Of a DNA stretch of 64,000 nt, positions 24,785-34,904 are shown piece by piece. Location: assembly GCA_914767715.1 (NCBI GenBank), contig OU612071.1:22503681-22567680 (forward strand). The letters are read 5' to 3'. The position numbers were made by a program, and so were the translations under genes. How positions within the stretch are numbered: position 1 is the first letter of the stretch; each line of letters begins with the position of its first letter. Below the pieces are notes generated by a model, which was not told where the DNA came from, made no database searches, and worked only from the letters and a program-made list of their open reading frames with translations. The stretch comes from Membranipora membranacea. Lineage: Eukaryota > Bryozoa > Gymnolaemata > Cheilostomatida > Membraniporidae.

Positions 24785-25169
24785 TTAAAGGGCAACCAAG
24801 GTTTCGCAGCAATGCATTAATGGGTAGCAAATAATGTGCTGGGCAGCATCAGCTTTGTGCATTACGCGATGCAAAACTCAAAGTAGTTGCTGACTCTAAG
24901 CTGGGTAACACTTCAGTTTAGGGGATGTTCCAAGACTTTGCTGTAATAATTATAGAGCACAGGCTAAATAATAACAGGAACAGGAAACTGCTATGTGGTA
25001 TTCTCTTTTAGCTGAGTTTGAGTACCTGATGGAAGAAATGTTTCACAAGAATTCTGGCTGAATAATCATCCGAATTATATTTTGTCTTTTTCCCCATGCA
25101 GAAGATGCAATCTGCTATTAATCAATGGCCATCAATGAGAAGTTGTTTGAAACCTTGGTTGCCCTTTAA
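24785..25169. mobile_element. 385-bp MITE with TTAA ends, copy 1
   Basis: TTAA-AGGGCAACCAAGGTTT at 24785 and AAACCTTGGTTGCCCT-TTAA ending at 25169: 16-bp perfect terminal inverted repeats inside a TTAA duplication. No coding. A full-length copy of exactly the same length is at 58540-58924. Kolobok or piggyBac type by target site; the ends do not start with the CCC usual for piggyBac. Confidence 0.92.
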
Positions 25170-26337
25170 GGTACAATCTCTATACATTCTATGGAAGGTT
25201 GCCATGTCTCATTCCGGCATTCATGAATACGATGCCCTCCGACTTGTGTGTATCCGCTCTCACAGGATGATATATAAATGGATGTGTTATCTGCAAGAGG
25301 ATTGATCGATGCCAGATGGTCTATCTGTTCTCTGCATGATGTCACTAAAAAATAAAAAGATGTATATTATGTCAAATGATACTTTGATCCATCAACTTTG
25401 AGAAGATTCCAATAATGGCATGCAGTTCTAAGCGGGAGGGTTGATCATAAAGGTGTAGAATGATAGTGACCAACTGATCTTACACTGGGCAAAGCAAAGC
25501 AAATTTTGCCTGCAATATTACTGTAATTGTCCCCTCCCATTAGCCTGGGATTCAGGCAAAAAAGAGGCCTTGTCTGTATTATTGGTGATGTTGGGTATTG
25601 CTTCTCTGATGTTATCTACTCATTTATCACTATTATTGCACCTATATAAATGGACCCATGTTTTTGTGTTTTGGTTGTGTTTTGATTGGCTGATGGGTTT
25701 TGGTTTGTTATTGCGTGGAATTATCTGCTCATGTCAGGTTATTTGTTTGTTTGGTTGTTCGCCTGGGTAACATAGAGGGAGAGGTCACGGCACCTCGACA
25801 TAAACCGGAAGTAGGAGTAGTTATTGATTCATTACAATCATTGACATACCCAGTCCAACAGCAACAACAAACCGACACACCCAACCTGAGCAGATAACAC
25901 CAAGTTGTTGGACTGAATCCCAGTCTACCCTCCCATATGCTTTTTGCGAATATAAAAAAACCAGATGAATTTACACGTATTTAATTATGATTTATGACGA
26001 TTGATGACAATGCACTGTGGTGCTTGACAAATATTTTTGATGTTATGTATACTAGCTATTATTTCATGGAAAATACATACAGAATGCATTACAACAAGAG
26101 GAGGGGGTGAAAATTGGAAAGTAAAGTCAAGGTTCTCACCACAAACACATTACATTGTCACTATGTTTGAGTATATGAGTATTGAATAAATGTGCCAGTT
26201 TAATAAACGACACCGCCATTGGTTGTCATTGGTGTTTTACCCTAATTTCTTTTATTACGTTCAACCAGGGAGGGTGGGAGGGTATATTCAACCCTTCCTG
26301 GTTCAACTCAAATGTTATCTAAAAGTGTGATTTATAT
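25170..26337. other. no supported gene
   Basis: AT-rich DNA with T/G-rich stretches at 25600-25760. Short open frames here show no recognisable protein similarity. Confidence 0.4.
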
Positions 26338-26820
26338 TCATTTATTACCTGAGTATTTCAGCCGGACACATTCCCTCTTGTCTCCTAAAATCCTTGACTT
26401 ATATTTAAGTAGAATTGGGCTGTCTCCAGTTTGTGTTACCCTTTGTTTGTCAACAGATTCAGAGTCAATAAACAAGTAAGACGGAAGATGATGAATAGCC
26501 GGTACCGAGGGGTCCACTGACTGTGTAAAGATGGAGAAGGCAGGCCATGAAGAACCACTCATGTCAATGAACTCAATATCAAAGGTTACTGTGGCGGTCT
26601 TTGGTAAGTTGTCTATTCGCATTGTAATATCTGGGTACCGGTGGCCGTTTTGAATGGTTTCTAATGCAGCCATGTCTGTAATGTAGCCATCTGGTTGTCT
26701 GGAAGCATTAATAGTCAGGTGATCACTTTGATTTCAATTGTGTTGTCCAGCGCGTTGCCAAAGGTGTTTCCCAATGTGTTGCCATTTGCGATGCCCATCG
26801 TAAATTTGGAATAAACTAGA
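26338..26820 (-). CDS. orphan coding segment, possible exon or pseudogene fragment
   Basis: A minus-strand frame runs from about 26722 to a TAA at 26338: LTINASRQPDGYITDMAALE, then RYPDITMRIDNLPKTATVTF and SSWPAFSIFTQSVDPSVP, ending LKYSGNK. The composition, with alternating hydrophobics, looks like a beta-sandwich domain and not random AT-rich DNA. Just upstream another frame (about 26820-26730) reads GIANGNTLGNTFGNALDNT, a short internal repeat, up to IEIKVIT and a stop. The two frames abut, so either a small indel or an unrecognised intron separates them. Family not recognised. It could be the last exon of a minus-strand gene whose other exons I cannot place. Confidence 0.4.
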
Positions 26821-27588
26821 AAGTTAGTCATATTCAAATTTGATATAAAAGGCAGAAATAAATTAACGATTGTTGGATTGTTGATTGATGTGTATGACCC
26901 TTTGTTTTGTATGATCTCAGTGCTACAAACAAAGCCTCAGCAATAGCACGCAAAAGATTATGGTTAATTGATCATTTTTGCAAGGTCTTACCAAACATGA
27001 AAATCTCCATCACTCAATTAGTGAGATTAGAGGCGGGAAAAAAACAAACATTCCAGTGGGATCAGATTCTGGTATAGTCAGGTCAGGACAAAATACTGAG
27101 AACTTGCCACTATCGATAATTTCTTTCCTGGTTCAATTATTGTTCTGATCTTTACCTTGAGATTAAAAGAGCGTTCTGAAGAAATTAAAAGCAGCAGAAT
27201 GACCAAGTGTTGTTGCTTTAACTGAAATAAAATTACCTATTTACCATTTCACACAAATCTTATGGTCACCTCTTGCTTTTTTCTTACCTGTAAATTTTAT
27301 GCTGAAATCCGTATGATTAAGATGTGCAAGGTTGAGGGATACTTCTGTGAATCCATCAGAATGCTCTTTCTGTTCGATGCAAGGTTCCTCAGTCACGGTG
27401 CTGCCCTAGTCTTCGATCTTCCATACAGGGAGTGTTTAATGAAATTGGTTGGTGGAAAACAATAAGACTCTCCTGTTGACTTCTGATTTTCACTCTGCAG
27501 ATTTGTGACCTGTTTTCTAATCCTGAACTCATTGATCCTGGACCGAGGAATCTCCAATAATTGACAATATCGGAATTCATTATCATGA

Positions 27589-28787
27589 TTAAGGTAATGT
27601 CAAAGACCGATTCGAATATCAACATATCATATACCGTTGGAAAGCTGCCGAGCTACTGAAGATGAATACCTGAACAAAAACTTGATTCAATAACGTTGTG
27701 TCATTTTAGGGAGGAAATGAGGCAGAAAACGCTGTTTTTGTCAAAGCAGATGGAGGAGTCAAATTAAATGCAAGAAATTTCAAACCAGGTGGAATGCATA
27801 CTTAGAGATTGCGTTCATCGTAAAATTTGATATTCTTTGATATATGACTAGTTTAAACTGACTTTTTACGTCACGCCATACAATGCATTTATTTTTGTGA
27901 AGCCATGAAAATATGTGAAATTTTAATCATTAATTCAGAACAGATCATAGGCTCGAAAGAAAATTAATTATGATTTTCTCTTAGAGTACACTTCAAATGG
28001 CATACCTATTGACTTTCAACAAATTAGCCTGCATATTGCGAAAACAGTAGACTCTCTAATACAGCTAATATGTTTTGCAACTTTAGCATAACATCAAATG
28101 TGCTGTTCAAATGACCATCATTGTGGTCAAACAAAGTTTTTTTGAAAGTTCTCACATACGAAAGTGCTTTCATTTGCCATGGTGCACACAGGAAATGCCA
28201 AAAGATTATTTCCCTGCATCTTCATTTTTCTTGAATTTAACGCAAAAGAATGCCAAGACACAGCTATTTTTTGGGACTTTTGAGGTGTTTTTGGCCATTC
28301 TTTTGCGTTAAATTCAAGAAAAACGAAAAACGATGAAAAAATCTGTTGGCATTTCCTGCGTGCATCATGGATAATAAAAGCGGCTTCGTATGTGAGAGCT
28401 TTCAAAAAAACTTTGTTTGGCCACAATAATGGTCATTTGGACAGCACATTTGACATTATGTAAAAGTTGCGAAAAATATCAGGTGTATTCGAGAGTATAC
28501 GGTTTTAGCAAGCTTTATGCAAGCTAATTTGTTGAAAGTCAATATGTCTGACATTTGAAGTGTACTCTAAGGGAAAATCATAATTCATTTTGTTTCGAGC
28601 CTATGATCTGTTCCTAATTAATGATTGAAATTTCACATATTTTCACGCCTTCACCCCATTTCCTACCTTTAATGAAACAACGTCATCGAATCAAGTTTTT
28701 GTTCAGGTATTCATTTTAAGTAGCTCGGCAGTTTTCCAATGGTATATGATATGTTGATATTCGGATCGGTCTTTGACATTACCTTAA
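27589..28787. mobile_element. 1.2-kb foldback DNA transposon, TTAA target duplication, copy 2
   Basis: Second copy of the 10804-11907 element: TTAA at 27589-27592, then GGTAATGTCAAAGACCGA, and the matching inverted end with TTAA at 28784-28787. The arms and the inner GCATTCTTTTGCGTTAAATT hairpin are conserved, while small insertions and deletions differ from copy 1. Open frames on both strands of the palindrome are mirror artefacts. Confidence 0.9.
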
Positions 28788-29318
28788 CTCAGTATCCATA
28801 TGAGATTTACAAAATTGAGCTTCATAGTTGGTCACGCTCATTTCTATACCTAGAAATAACGTAAATCCACATAACATATATAACATTTTAGTTATCTAGC
28901 CTGCTCACGAAAACAGGTATGGCTTGTATTATTCAAGCCAGAGTGATTAAATCATCAGTAGGATTGCTTTGCAGGGTTTATGATCAAGTAAGTTCATGGC
29001 TCTCTCAACAACAACCCATGACCTAGCAAATTTTCAATTATTAAAATATAGGAACAGTGTGCACTGATATCTAGGGTATGGGCAATGAACCCAGAGACAT
29101 AATCACCAATTTCGAGTTTTAAATGAGATCTTCTGACTAATGCCGCATTGAGTGTCTGTTACAAAATCTAATCTTACTCAAATAACTGTGTGATCATGTA
29201 GTGAAAAGTGAAAAGTGTAGAGGATTGGATTTACATAAGAAACTTCGTCCTTTTTTGATGTTTAGATTTAAAACTTGCAAGTTGAAAGATAACGCATGCA
29301 TACAGGTACTTCAGATTA

Positions 29319-29430
29319 TTCTAGAACAAGTTTGATCCAATAGCCTGCATTCCTGTTGCTCCCTTCCACTGGTCACATCGCAGGCAAAGGGACCAAGAAT
29401 TAACTACCAATCCAGTGGGATTGTCTTGAT
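29319..29430. repeat. fragment of mariner-like MITE (CTAGAACAAGTTTG type)
   Basis: CTAGAACAAGTTTGATCCAA at 29320 and GCAGGCAAAGGGACCAA near 29381 match the two arms of the complete 125-bp element at 32929-33053. The right end is degraded. Confidence 0.6.
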
Positions 29431-29439
29431 TAATTCTCT

Positions 29440-29560
29440 TGCCAACTGATTGTACCTTTGTACCGTTACAATAGACACACTCTTGCCATCTTGCCAGGAC
29501 TTCTCCTACAGAAGATTGGGCTGCCCCTAAAGAGGGACACAAGGTGCCCTAATCCTCATA
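29440..29560 (-). pseudogene. small LINE zf-RVT relic
   Basis: A minus-strand reading GEVLARWQECVYCNGTKVQS resembles GEVLARLTMPCVNTKFVYCK in the larger relic at 30289-30680. It is probably a fragment of a second copy of the same element. Confidence 0.35.
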
Positions 29561-29823
29561 CTGAAAATGTCATACATCCTAGAAAAACTAGAATGCATCC
29601 TAGAGATGAGGCCATAGAGGACCTCCTAATCATAAGTGTGCAGTGAGCTGCCAAAACTGAACTGGCACTAATCGGCCATTGATCTTAGCCAATAGGCCGA
29701 AAAGCGATCCGTATCCATATCCTGTTTAAGGCACGCCAGAACATCGACAAAATACTGGTCTATAAAGCCTCTTCGTCATCAAAACTTTGATAAACAGGAC
29801 GACATTTCAACCAGAAACTCGGA

Positions 29824-29880
29824 AAAAATGGGGATTGAACCCATATCGCCCTCTTCAACTGTCTACTGAGCCACGGGAAT
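29824..29880 (-). repeat. tRNA-like A-box/B-box segment
   Basis: Minus strand: GTGGCTCAGTAGACAG, then after about 16 nt GGGTTCAATCCCC, followed directly by a T-run. As at 21.8 kb the anticodon arm is missing. A degenerate SINE head or tRNA pseudogene. Confidence 0.4.
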
Positions 29881-30288
29881 AATGTTTGTGAAAGGCAGGA
29901 AAATTAGTGAGATGATATTTGATTAAGGTTTGTGTATGGTATTAGGTTTTGCTAGGAATGCTGTGACCGACTCACCACAAATTTTCATGCAGACAGCGAT
30001 TGCCTGAACACACACTAGCGGCAGAAAAGGTTGTCCCGTGGCTCACCAAAGAGTTGACAACAAAAACAAATTTCGGATCAGTCATTGAGAGTGACTGCTC
30101 GAAAAAAAAACGTGAGAGAAGAAAAAAAAACGAATCTCTATTGATGCAAGCTAGTCGCTAACCATCAATCATAAAAAATAACTCATTCTCTCCGATGATA
30201 TTGCTGAAAAAGGGTTTAACAGCAGACAAAAATCTCGACCTTAGAACATTGAAGATAAAAACCTCACTGTCAAAAATTATACGGCACC

Positions 30289-30680
30289 TCATGTCCCATA
30301 TAACCTTGTTGAGGGCCACAATAAAATGCCAAAGTCGGCGGTCTCCTTCAATATGCCCAACTCGATCGGAAAATATACTCCATTCAACATAGCAAGCTCC
30401 CTCGCTGTATCTATCTCTATATCAACAAACCGTTGTGCATACCAGGCCAGGAGGTCGCGGGCCGGCTGCAGTTCTTTACAAGTTACAAAAAGGTGTGTGA
30501 CTGTCTCCAGCCCCCCTTTACAATAGACAAACTTGGTGTTCACGCAAGGCATAGTCAATCTTGCTAGGACTTCTCCTGTTTTCAGGGAACCAGATGGGAG
30601 CCTCCACATGAAATCTTTATACCTAGCGCTGAGCGCTCCAGAATGAACAGACCGCCACACCAAGATCTGCTTCTGCTCCG
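30289..30680 (-). pseudogene. LINE C-terminal zinc-binding (zf-RVT) relic
   Basis: A 124-codon minus-strand frame reads VWRSVHSGALSARYKDFMWR, then LKTGEVLARL, then FVYCKGGLETVTHLFVTCKE. The W-x-x-x-H-x-G-x-L..KDFLWR start and the C..C-x-x-x-x-ET-x-x-HLF-x-x-C pattern match the zinc-binding domain at the C-terminus of non-LTR reverse transcriptases (zf-RVT, PF13966 type). The RT itself is not seen upstream, so this is an isolated piece. It is a different LINE group from the 22.3-24.4 kb element. Confidence 0.7.
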
Positions 30681-31080
30681 AAAGCCCTGCTGAGAACCGT
30701 AATCCATATCCATGTCAATATCCGTATCCGCAAAAGTGTCGAGGCAAATCAGTATGAGACTGATATCAGATGCTCCCAAGCTATATAATTCTTTGAACTC
30801 AATTAAAAGAGTGTAAACTATTGTACGCCATATTGCTCACAGGAATCAGAAAAGACCATAAATAGAAATATGTCCTGATTTTAAACATTAGAAATGGTTG
30901 TTTCCTGTTGCTGATAAAATTATCTCAGAGAATTTGAGAGGTAAAGAAAGTTGTATTATAGACGAATGGAGACAACTCCGAAAATTTTGTGTTGGCATCA
31001 TGAGGAAGGTTACACATTTTACAAGATATCTCATCTCGTAATTTATATTTTGGAAAAATAATTCCATATTTGGAATCCTC

Positions 31081-31320
31081 ATCCCAGCAGGCACCCGGAC
31101 ATCCAATCGACGTCCGTAGACGTCAGTTTGATGGTTGACATCCAGATTGGGTTGATGATTGACGCCAGTTTGATGTCCAACTGATGTCAATATTAGAGAG
31201 AATTGGAGGTGATCTGACATCGATATTAGGTCAATTTTTTCTCAGTTTAAGGTCAATATTGGGGTCAGTATGTAGTCAGTATTGGGTCTATATATAGTCA
31301 GTTTATAGGGACATCATAGT
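31081..31320. repeat. GATGTCA-rich dispersed repeat
   Basis: Begins CCCAGCAGGCACCCGGACAT and then repeats variants of GACGTCAGTTTGATG / GATTGACGCCAGTTTGATGT and GGTCAGTAT. The wording resembles short DNA-element repeats common in marine invertebrate genomes, but no clean terminal repeats were found. Confidence 0.4.
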
Positions 31321-32216
31321 AGCAATGGCTGTTTCTAAAATTTGTCATTGAATATATTATTGTGTGAGTTGAGCAGCGGGTGAGAAGGGGCATTTGTTTG
31401 GCAGAGCCCTGAGAGCACTACATCAGTTTCAGCTTGCTGACGGGCCACTAAAGATATGTATGTAGCAATAAGTTGTTGAACTATTTAGCGAAAACTCTAT
31501 CATCTGATCTCACTAAACAATATTTCCGAAGAGTGTCTTACCTGTTGCATTGCAAATTTTCAATGATTTGAATAAGAGAAAATTATACCACTGCTTTTGA
31601 GCATTCAAACTGGCAGGTGAGTCTATCTATTATTCATTGTTGTAAGAAAATATTGCTATTTGAGATATGATAATTCAAAGTTGGTTGCTTAACAAGGGAG
31701 ACAATTACTAATGATTTGATCAAAAATATGTTAATTATAGGATTAATGTGTATAATTTAGATTTACATTCATGGATTACTCCTTGGCACTATACCAGTTT
31801 AATTAACAGTGACTAGAATTTAAATTCAGTGGTACTACAGTAGGCCAGAAGCAGCCTAGCTGTAACTGCTCTATAAAAAAATGGCACGGACAATTCTTGA
31901 TGGCAGGAAACTGATCGCATATTATACTTCATTGATATTTCTTCTGTAAAATTCAGCGGGTGTACCCAGTTGTAGTGGTCATATTTCGAAATTAAAAGGT
32001 GTTTTGTTTTTGCATTATATGTGTGGGGACATATCTCCTATTCTGTGTGATATTACTATCTAATCTTCAGGGAATTCCAGGTTGAAACTGCATTGTGGGG
32101 ATTTTGTTGACTTGCCAATTTATTTACCAAGTAAACTTGCAGAAGTCTGCTCGTGTTAGATCAGGAAAATTAAAAAATTTTTAATAAGTATAATATCAGA
32201 TCTTTATGAGGTTAGT

Positions 32217-32471
32217 ATGAATGCTATGCAATCGATTTTGAATGAAGCCACAAAACATGGTGCTAATATCCAACTCAGTCTAGATGAAGCGATCAAACTA
32301 AGATGTCAGAAGTATGTGCTGACGATCTATCGAGATGAGACTCATTTTATTCATAGCATCATCGAGACAATGTCGTCAGGACGCCTGCGTGCTCCTAAGA
32401 TCAGGTCGTCAAAGGGAACGGACTCGTTTAATCGTGTTTTAGTCCGCATCATAAATGCAAACCTGTTTTAA
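32217..32471 (+). CDS. small ORF inside the 2.4-kb inverted-arm element
   Basis: 84 codons, ATG to TAA: starts MNAMQSILNEATKHGANIQL, continues SLDEAIKLRCQKYVLTIYRD, ends VRIINANLF. The composition is balanced and unlike the low-complexity surroundings; a helical, slightly basic protein is plausible. Not recognised. It begins just inside the left inverted arm, so it could be the only coding content of the element or a chance frame. Confidence 0.25.
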   Translation: MNAMQSILNEATKHGANIQLSLDEAIKLRCQKYVLTIYRDETHFIHSIIETMSSGRLRAPKIRSSKGTDSFNRVLVRIINANLF

Positions 32472-32649
32472 CTCTCTGGTCGCTGTTTTATTTTTCCCTC
32501 CTCTGCTCTTCCACAATCTCACGTATTTTATTATAACAATCTGCTTTAGTCTATATATTTTTACACATTTTTACACTACTTTATTGACAGTTTACACCCA
32601 GAACAAAAATCATGGTGTTTTTTAATACTCATGACAAATATATGAAATC

Positions 32650-33320
32650 AATCAAACAATCAATGATACTGTCTTGCGGCGGCGTATCCGCAATATTTCT
32701 CAAAATTGCATATAATAAGTGAAATGTTAAGAATTCAACAAAAGGTGTTTCTAGGGTGGAACAACGTGCTAAATCCATTATTAAGGGTGTACCCAGTTGT
32801 AGCGATCATGTCAGCGGCGGCGCGGCAGCATATCCTCATTTCCTCTAAAACTTGCTTTTAATGAGTGATATATTAAAAGGTGTTTCAAGGGTATACTAAC
32901 ATGCTCAATATAAAGAAATAAGGGTGTAACCTAGAACAAGTTTGATCCAATTGCCTGCGTGCCTGTTGCTCCCGATCAACTGGCGGCGGCGGCGTGACCA
33001 GTGGATTGGATGCCACTCGGAATGCAGGCAAATGGACCAAACTTGGTCTAGTGTACCCAGTCGTAGCAATCATGTCAGCGGAAGATTGGCAGCGCGGCAG
33101 CATATCGCAATTTTTCTCAAAATCGCTTATAATAAGTGAAATGTTACGATTTTTAAGCAAGGGTATATCTAGGGAAGAACAACGTGCTGAATCAAAAACT
33201 GAGAGTGTACCCGGTTGTAGCAATCATGTCAGCGGCAGCGCGGCAGCATACCTGCAATTTTCTTCACAATGAAATGTTAAGTGATTAATATGGTCAGCAA
33301 GAAGCACGACTATATGTATG
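32650..33320 (+). repeat. ~140-bp tandem repeats with GTGTACCCAGTTGTAG motif
   Basis: Degenerate units containing GTGTACCCAGTTGTAGCRAT-type sequence, ATGTCAGCGG, GCGGCAGCATAT, then TTTCTCAAAAT, AAGTGAAATGTTA and GGAACAACGTGCT. Clear starts are at about 32787, 33052 and 33207, with a partial first unit at about 32670 and weaker echoes to 33480. The ACCCAGTTGTAG core is also in the flanking inverted arms, so arm and tandem repeats share an origin. Confidence 0.7.
32929..33053. mobile_element. 125-bp palindromic MITE, TA target, nested in the tandem repeat
   Basis: Left arm CTAGAACAAGTTTGATCCAA, right arm the approximate reverse complement (GGACCAAACTTGGTCTAG), with a CGGCGG-rich loop. It splits a tandem-repeat unit between GGGTGTA and TACCC, so TA is duplicated (32927-32928 and 33054-33055). 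The TA target suggests Tc1/mariner. Confidence 0.7.
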
Positions 33321-34832
33321 ATTTTAACAAGATATTCTATCACATCATTTTAAAAGGTGGTCAGCGACAGCACTACATCTCAATGAGAACAAGACAAAAA
33401 GCAGCCTAGACGTGAGACAAATTTGATGTAGGAAAAAAGTGTGTACCCAGTTGATGAGGTCAGCCGCAGCACTACTGCACATCCCAAATATTCACACTAT
33501 CGATATGTGATTAGTGGGAAGTCAAGAGTTTGATGCAGTTGACACAAGTCGAGACTATAGTCCTGGGTTCTACATTGTATATGTTTTATCATTGCATGTG
33601 GTGGTTGGTGAGAGACAGCGCTACTGCATATCCCCGTATCATGTTATTAGCATGTTAGGAAAGTATGCGAAGCTGGCATATCTAAGTTTTTCAGACTCTG
33701 ACAGTTGGGTTTCTTTGCTGAAAAGTGAGGCACTCATTGAACTCTTTGCTCATGTGTTATGCAAAAGATATCCAGCCGAAAAATGACATAAGAGACAATT
33801 GGAACATCAAAAATGTTGTTGGTAATTGCCCCAACACAGTGGTCTTAAGACCATACAATATCATCATACTCGTCCCATAAGAAGTTTGACATAATTCAAT
33901 TGAAATTTTTCAATTTGTGCTGGTCTGATACGAGCAGACTTTTCTACAAGTTTACTTCGTGAATTAATTGTCATGTCAACAAATCCCACAATGCAATTTC
34001 AACCTGGAATTCCCTGATGATTAGATTAGTTAGACTAAACAGAATAGGAGTTATTTCCCAACACATATAATGCCAAAACAAAACAACTTTTGATTTCTAA
34101 ATATGACCACTACAACTGGGTACACCCAGTGAATTTTACAGAACATACACCAATGAAGTATAAAACGTGATCAATATCCTGCCATCAAATATTGTCCGTG
34201 CCATAACAACTTTTGCTATAGCTGCTTCTGGCCTACAGGTTACTAACCTAAATAAAGGCCAGGTTATGGAATCAATGAAATTTTGACTTCACTTTCACAA
34301 ATCCTGCTGCAGTCTACTTACTACTGGGCCCAACTGATGTCCCAGATGGGCTCCGACCAGCCTTCAAACTGAGAGTAACTTGGCGCCGAATATGGCAGCC
34401 GCACTCTTAAGGCACCTGTATTTCTCAGTCCTCGGACAGAGACAAACATGCCATTTCAACCCACATTTAACCCAAATCATTGAATAAATTTTGATGTGAC
34501 CCATTCGATGAAAAAAACATTATATCTTGACTTTATCCTGACCACCCACCTGGAAAACTAATAAGTTTGGCTGAGCCTTACCCTTTGACCAAGCCCCTTC
34601 ACAAACTCCAGACATTAATGTATGGTGAAAACCATCAGCTCTACAGTTTTATACAATCTTAGATTGGACATTGGTATCTAGCCTTGAAATAGCCATGATA
34701 CTGACTGCTTTTGTCAAGATGCCGACGTCTGATTGAAGTCCGACATTTGTTTTTTGGTTTGAAAAGTAATTGCCAGCTTCATTTTTGAAGGTATTAGGCT
34801 AGGCTAGGGTGAAGTAGTAGTAGACAAACAGT

Positions 34833-34904
34833 GCTCCCGGTGGGGTTTGAACCTGGGAACTTATGATCCCTAGTCAGCCGCTCCTAACGCTGAGCTATCC
34901 CTGA
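34833..34904 (-). repeat. near-full-length tRNA-like segment
   Basis: 72 nt on the minus strand with a well-paired D-arm (GCTCAGCGTTAGGAGC) and a B-box GGTTCAAACCCC at the right distance. The acceptor and anticodon stems do not pair convincingly, so I call it a tRNA pseudogene or SINE head. It is followed by CACTGTTTGTC, similar to the 37.1-kb copy. Confidence 0.45.

Larger units (their letters stand above)
31841..34235. mobile_element. 2.4-kb element with ~330-bp inverted arms
   Basis: The left arm from 31841 (TAGGCCAGAAGCAGC) through about 32180 is repeated inverted at about 33910-34235 (GCTTCTGGCCTA at the right edge). TA at both edges is compatible with a TA target duplication, but this is not proven. 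Landmarks shared by both arms: ACCCAGTTGTAGTGGTCATA, TATATGTGTGGGGA-like and GGAATTCCAGGTTGAAA. The interior holds an 84-codon open frame (32217-32471) and about four ~140-bp tandem repeats. A solo arm lies at 4.64-4.85 kb. Confidence 0.75.

Noticed and set aside
28111-28426. Open frames on both strands around 28.1-28.4 kb
   Set aside because: They are mirror images within the palindromic foldback element.
34833-34904. Functional tRNA gene
   Set aside because: D-arm and B-box are good, but the acceptor and anticodon stems do not pair; treated as a pseudogene or SINE head.
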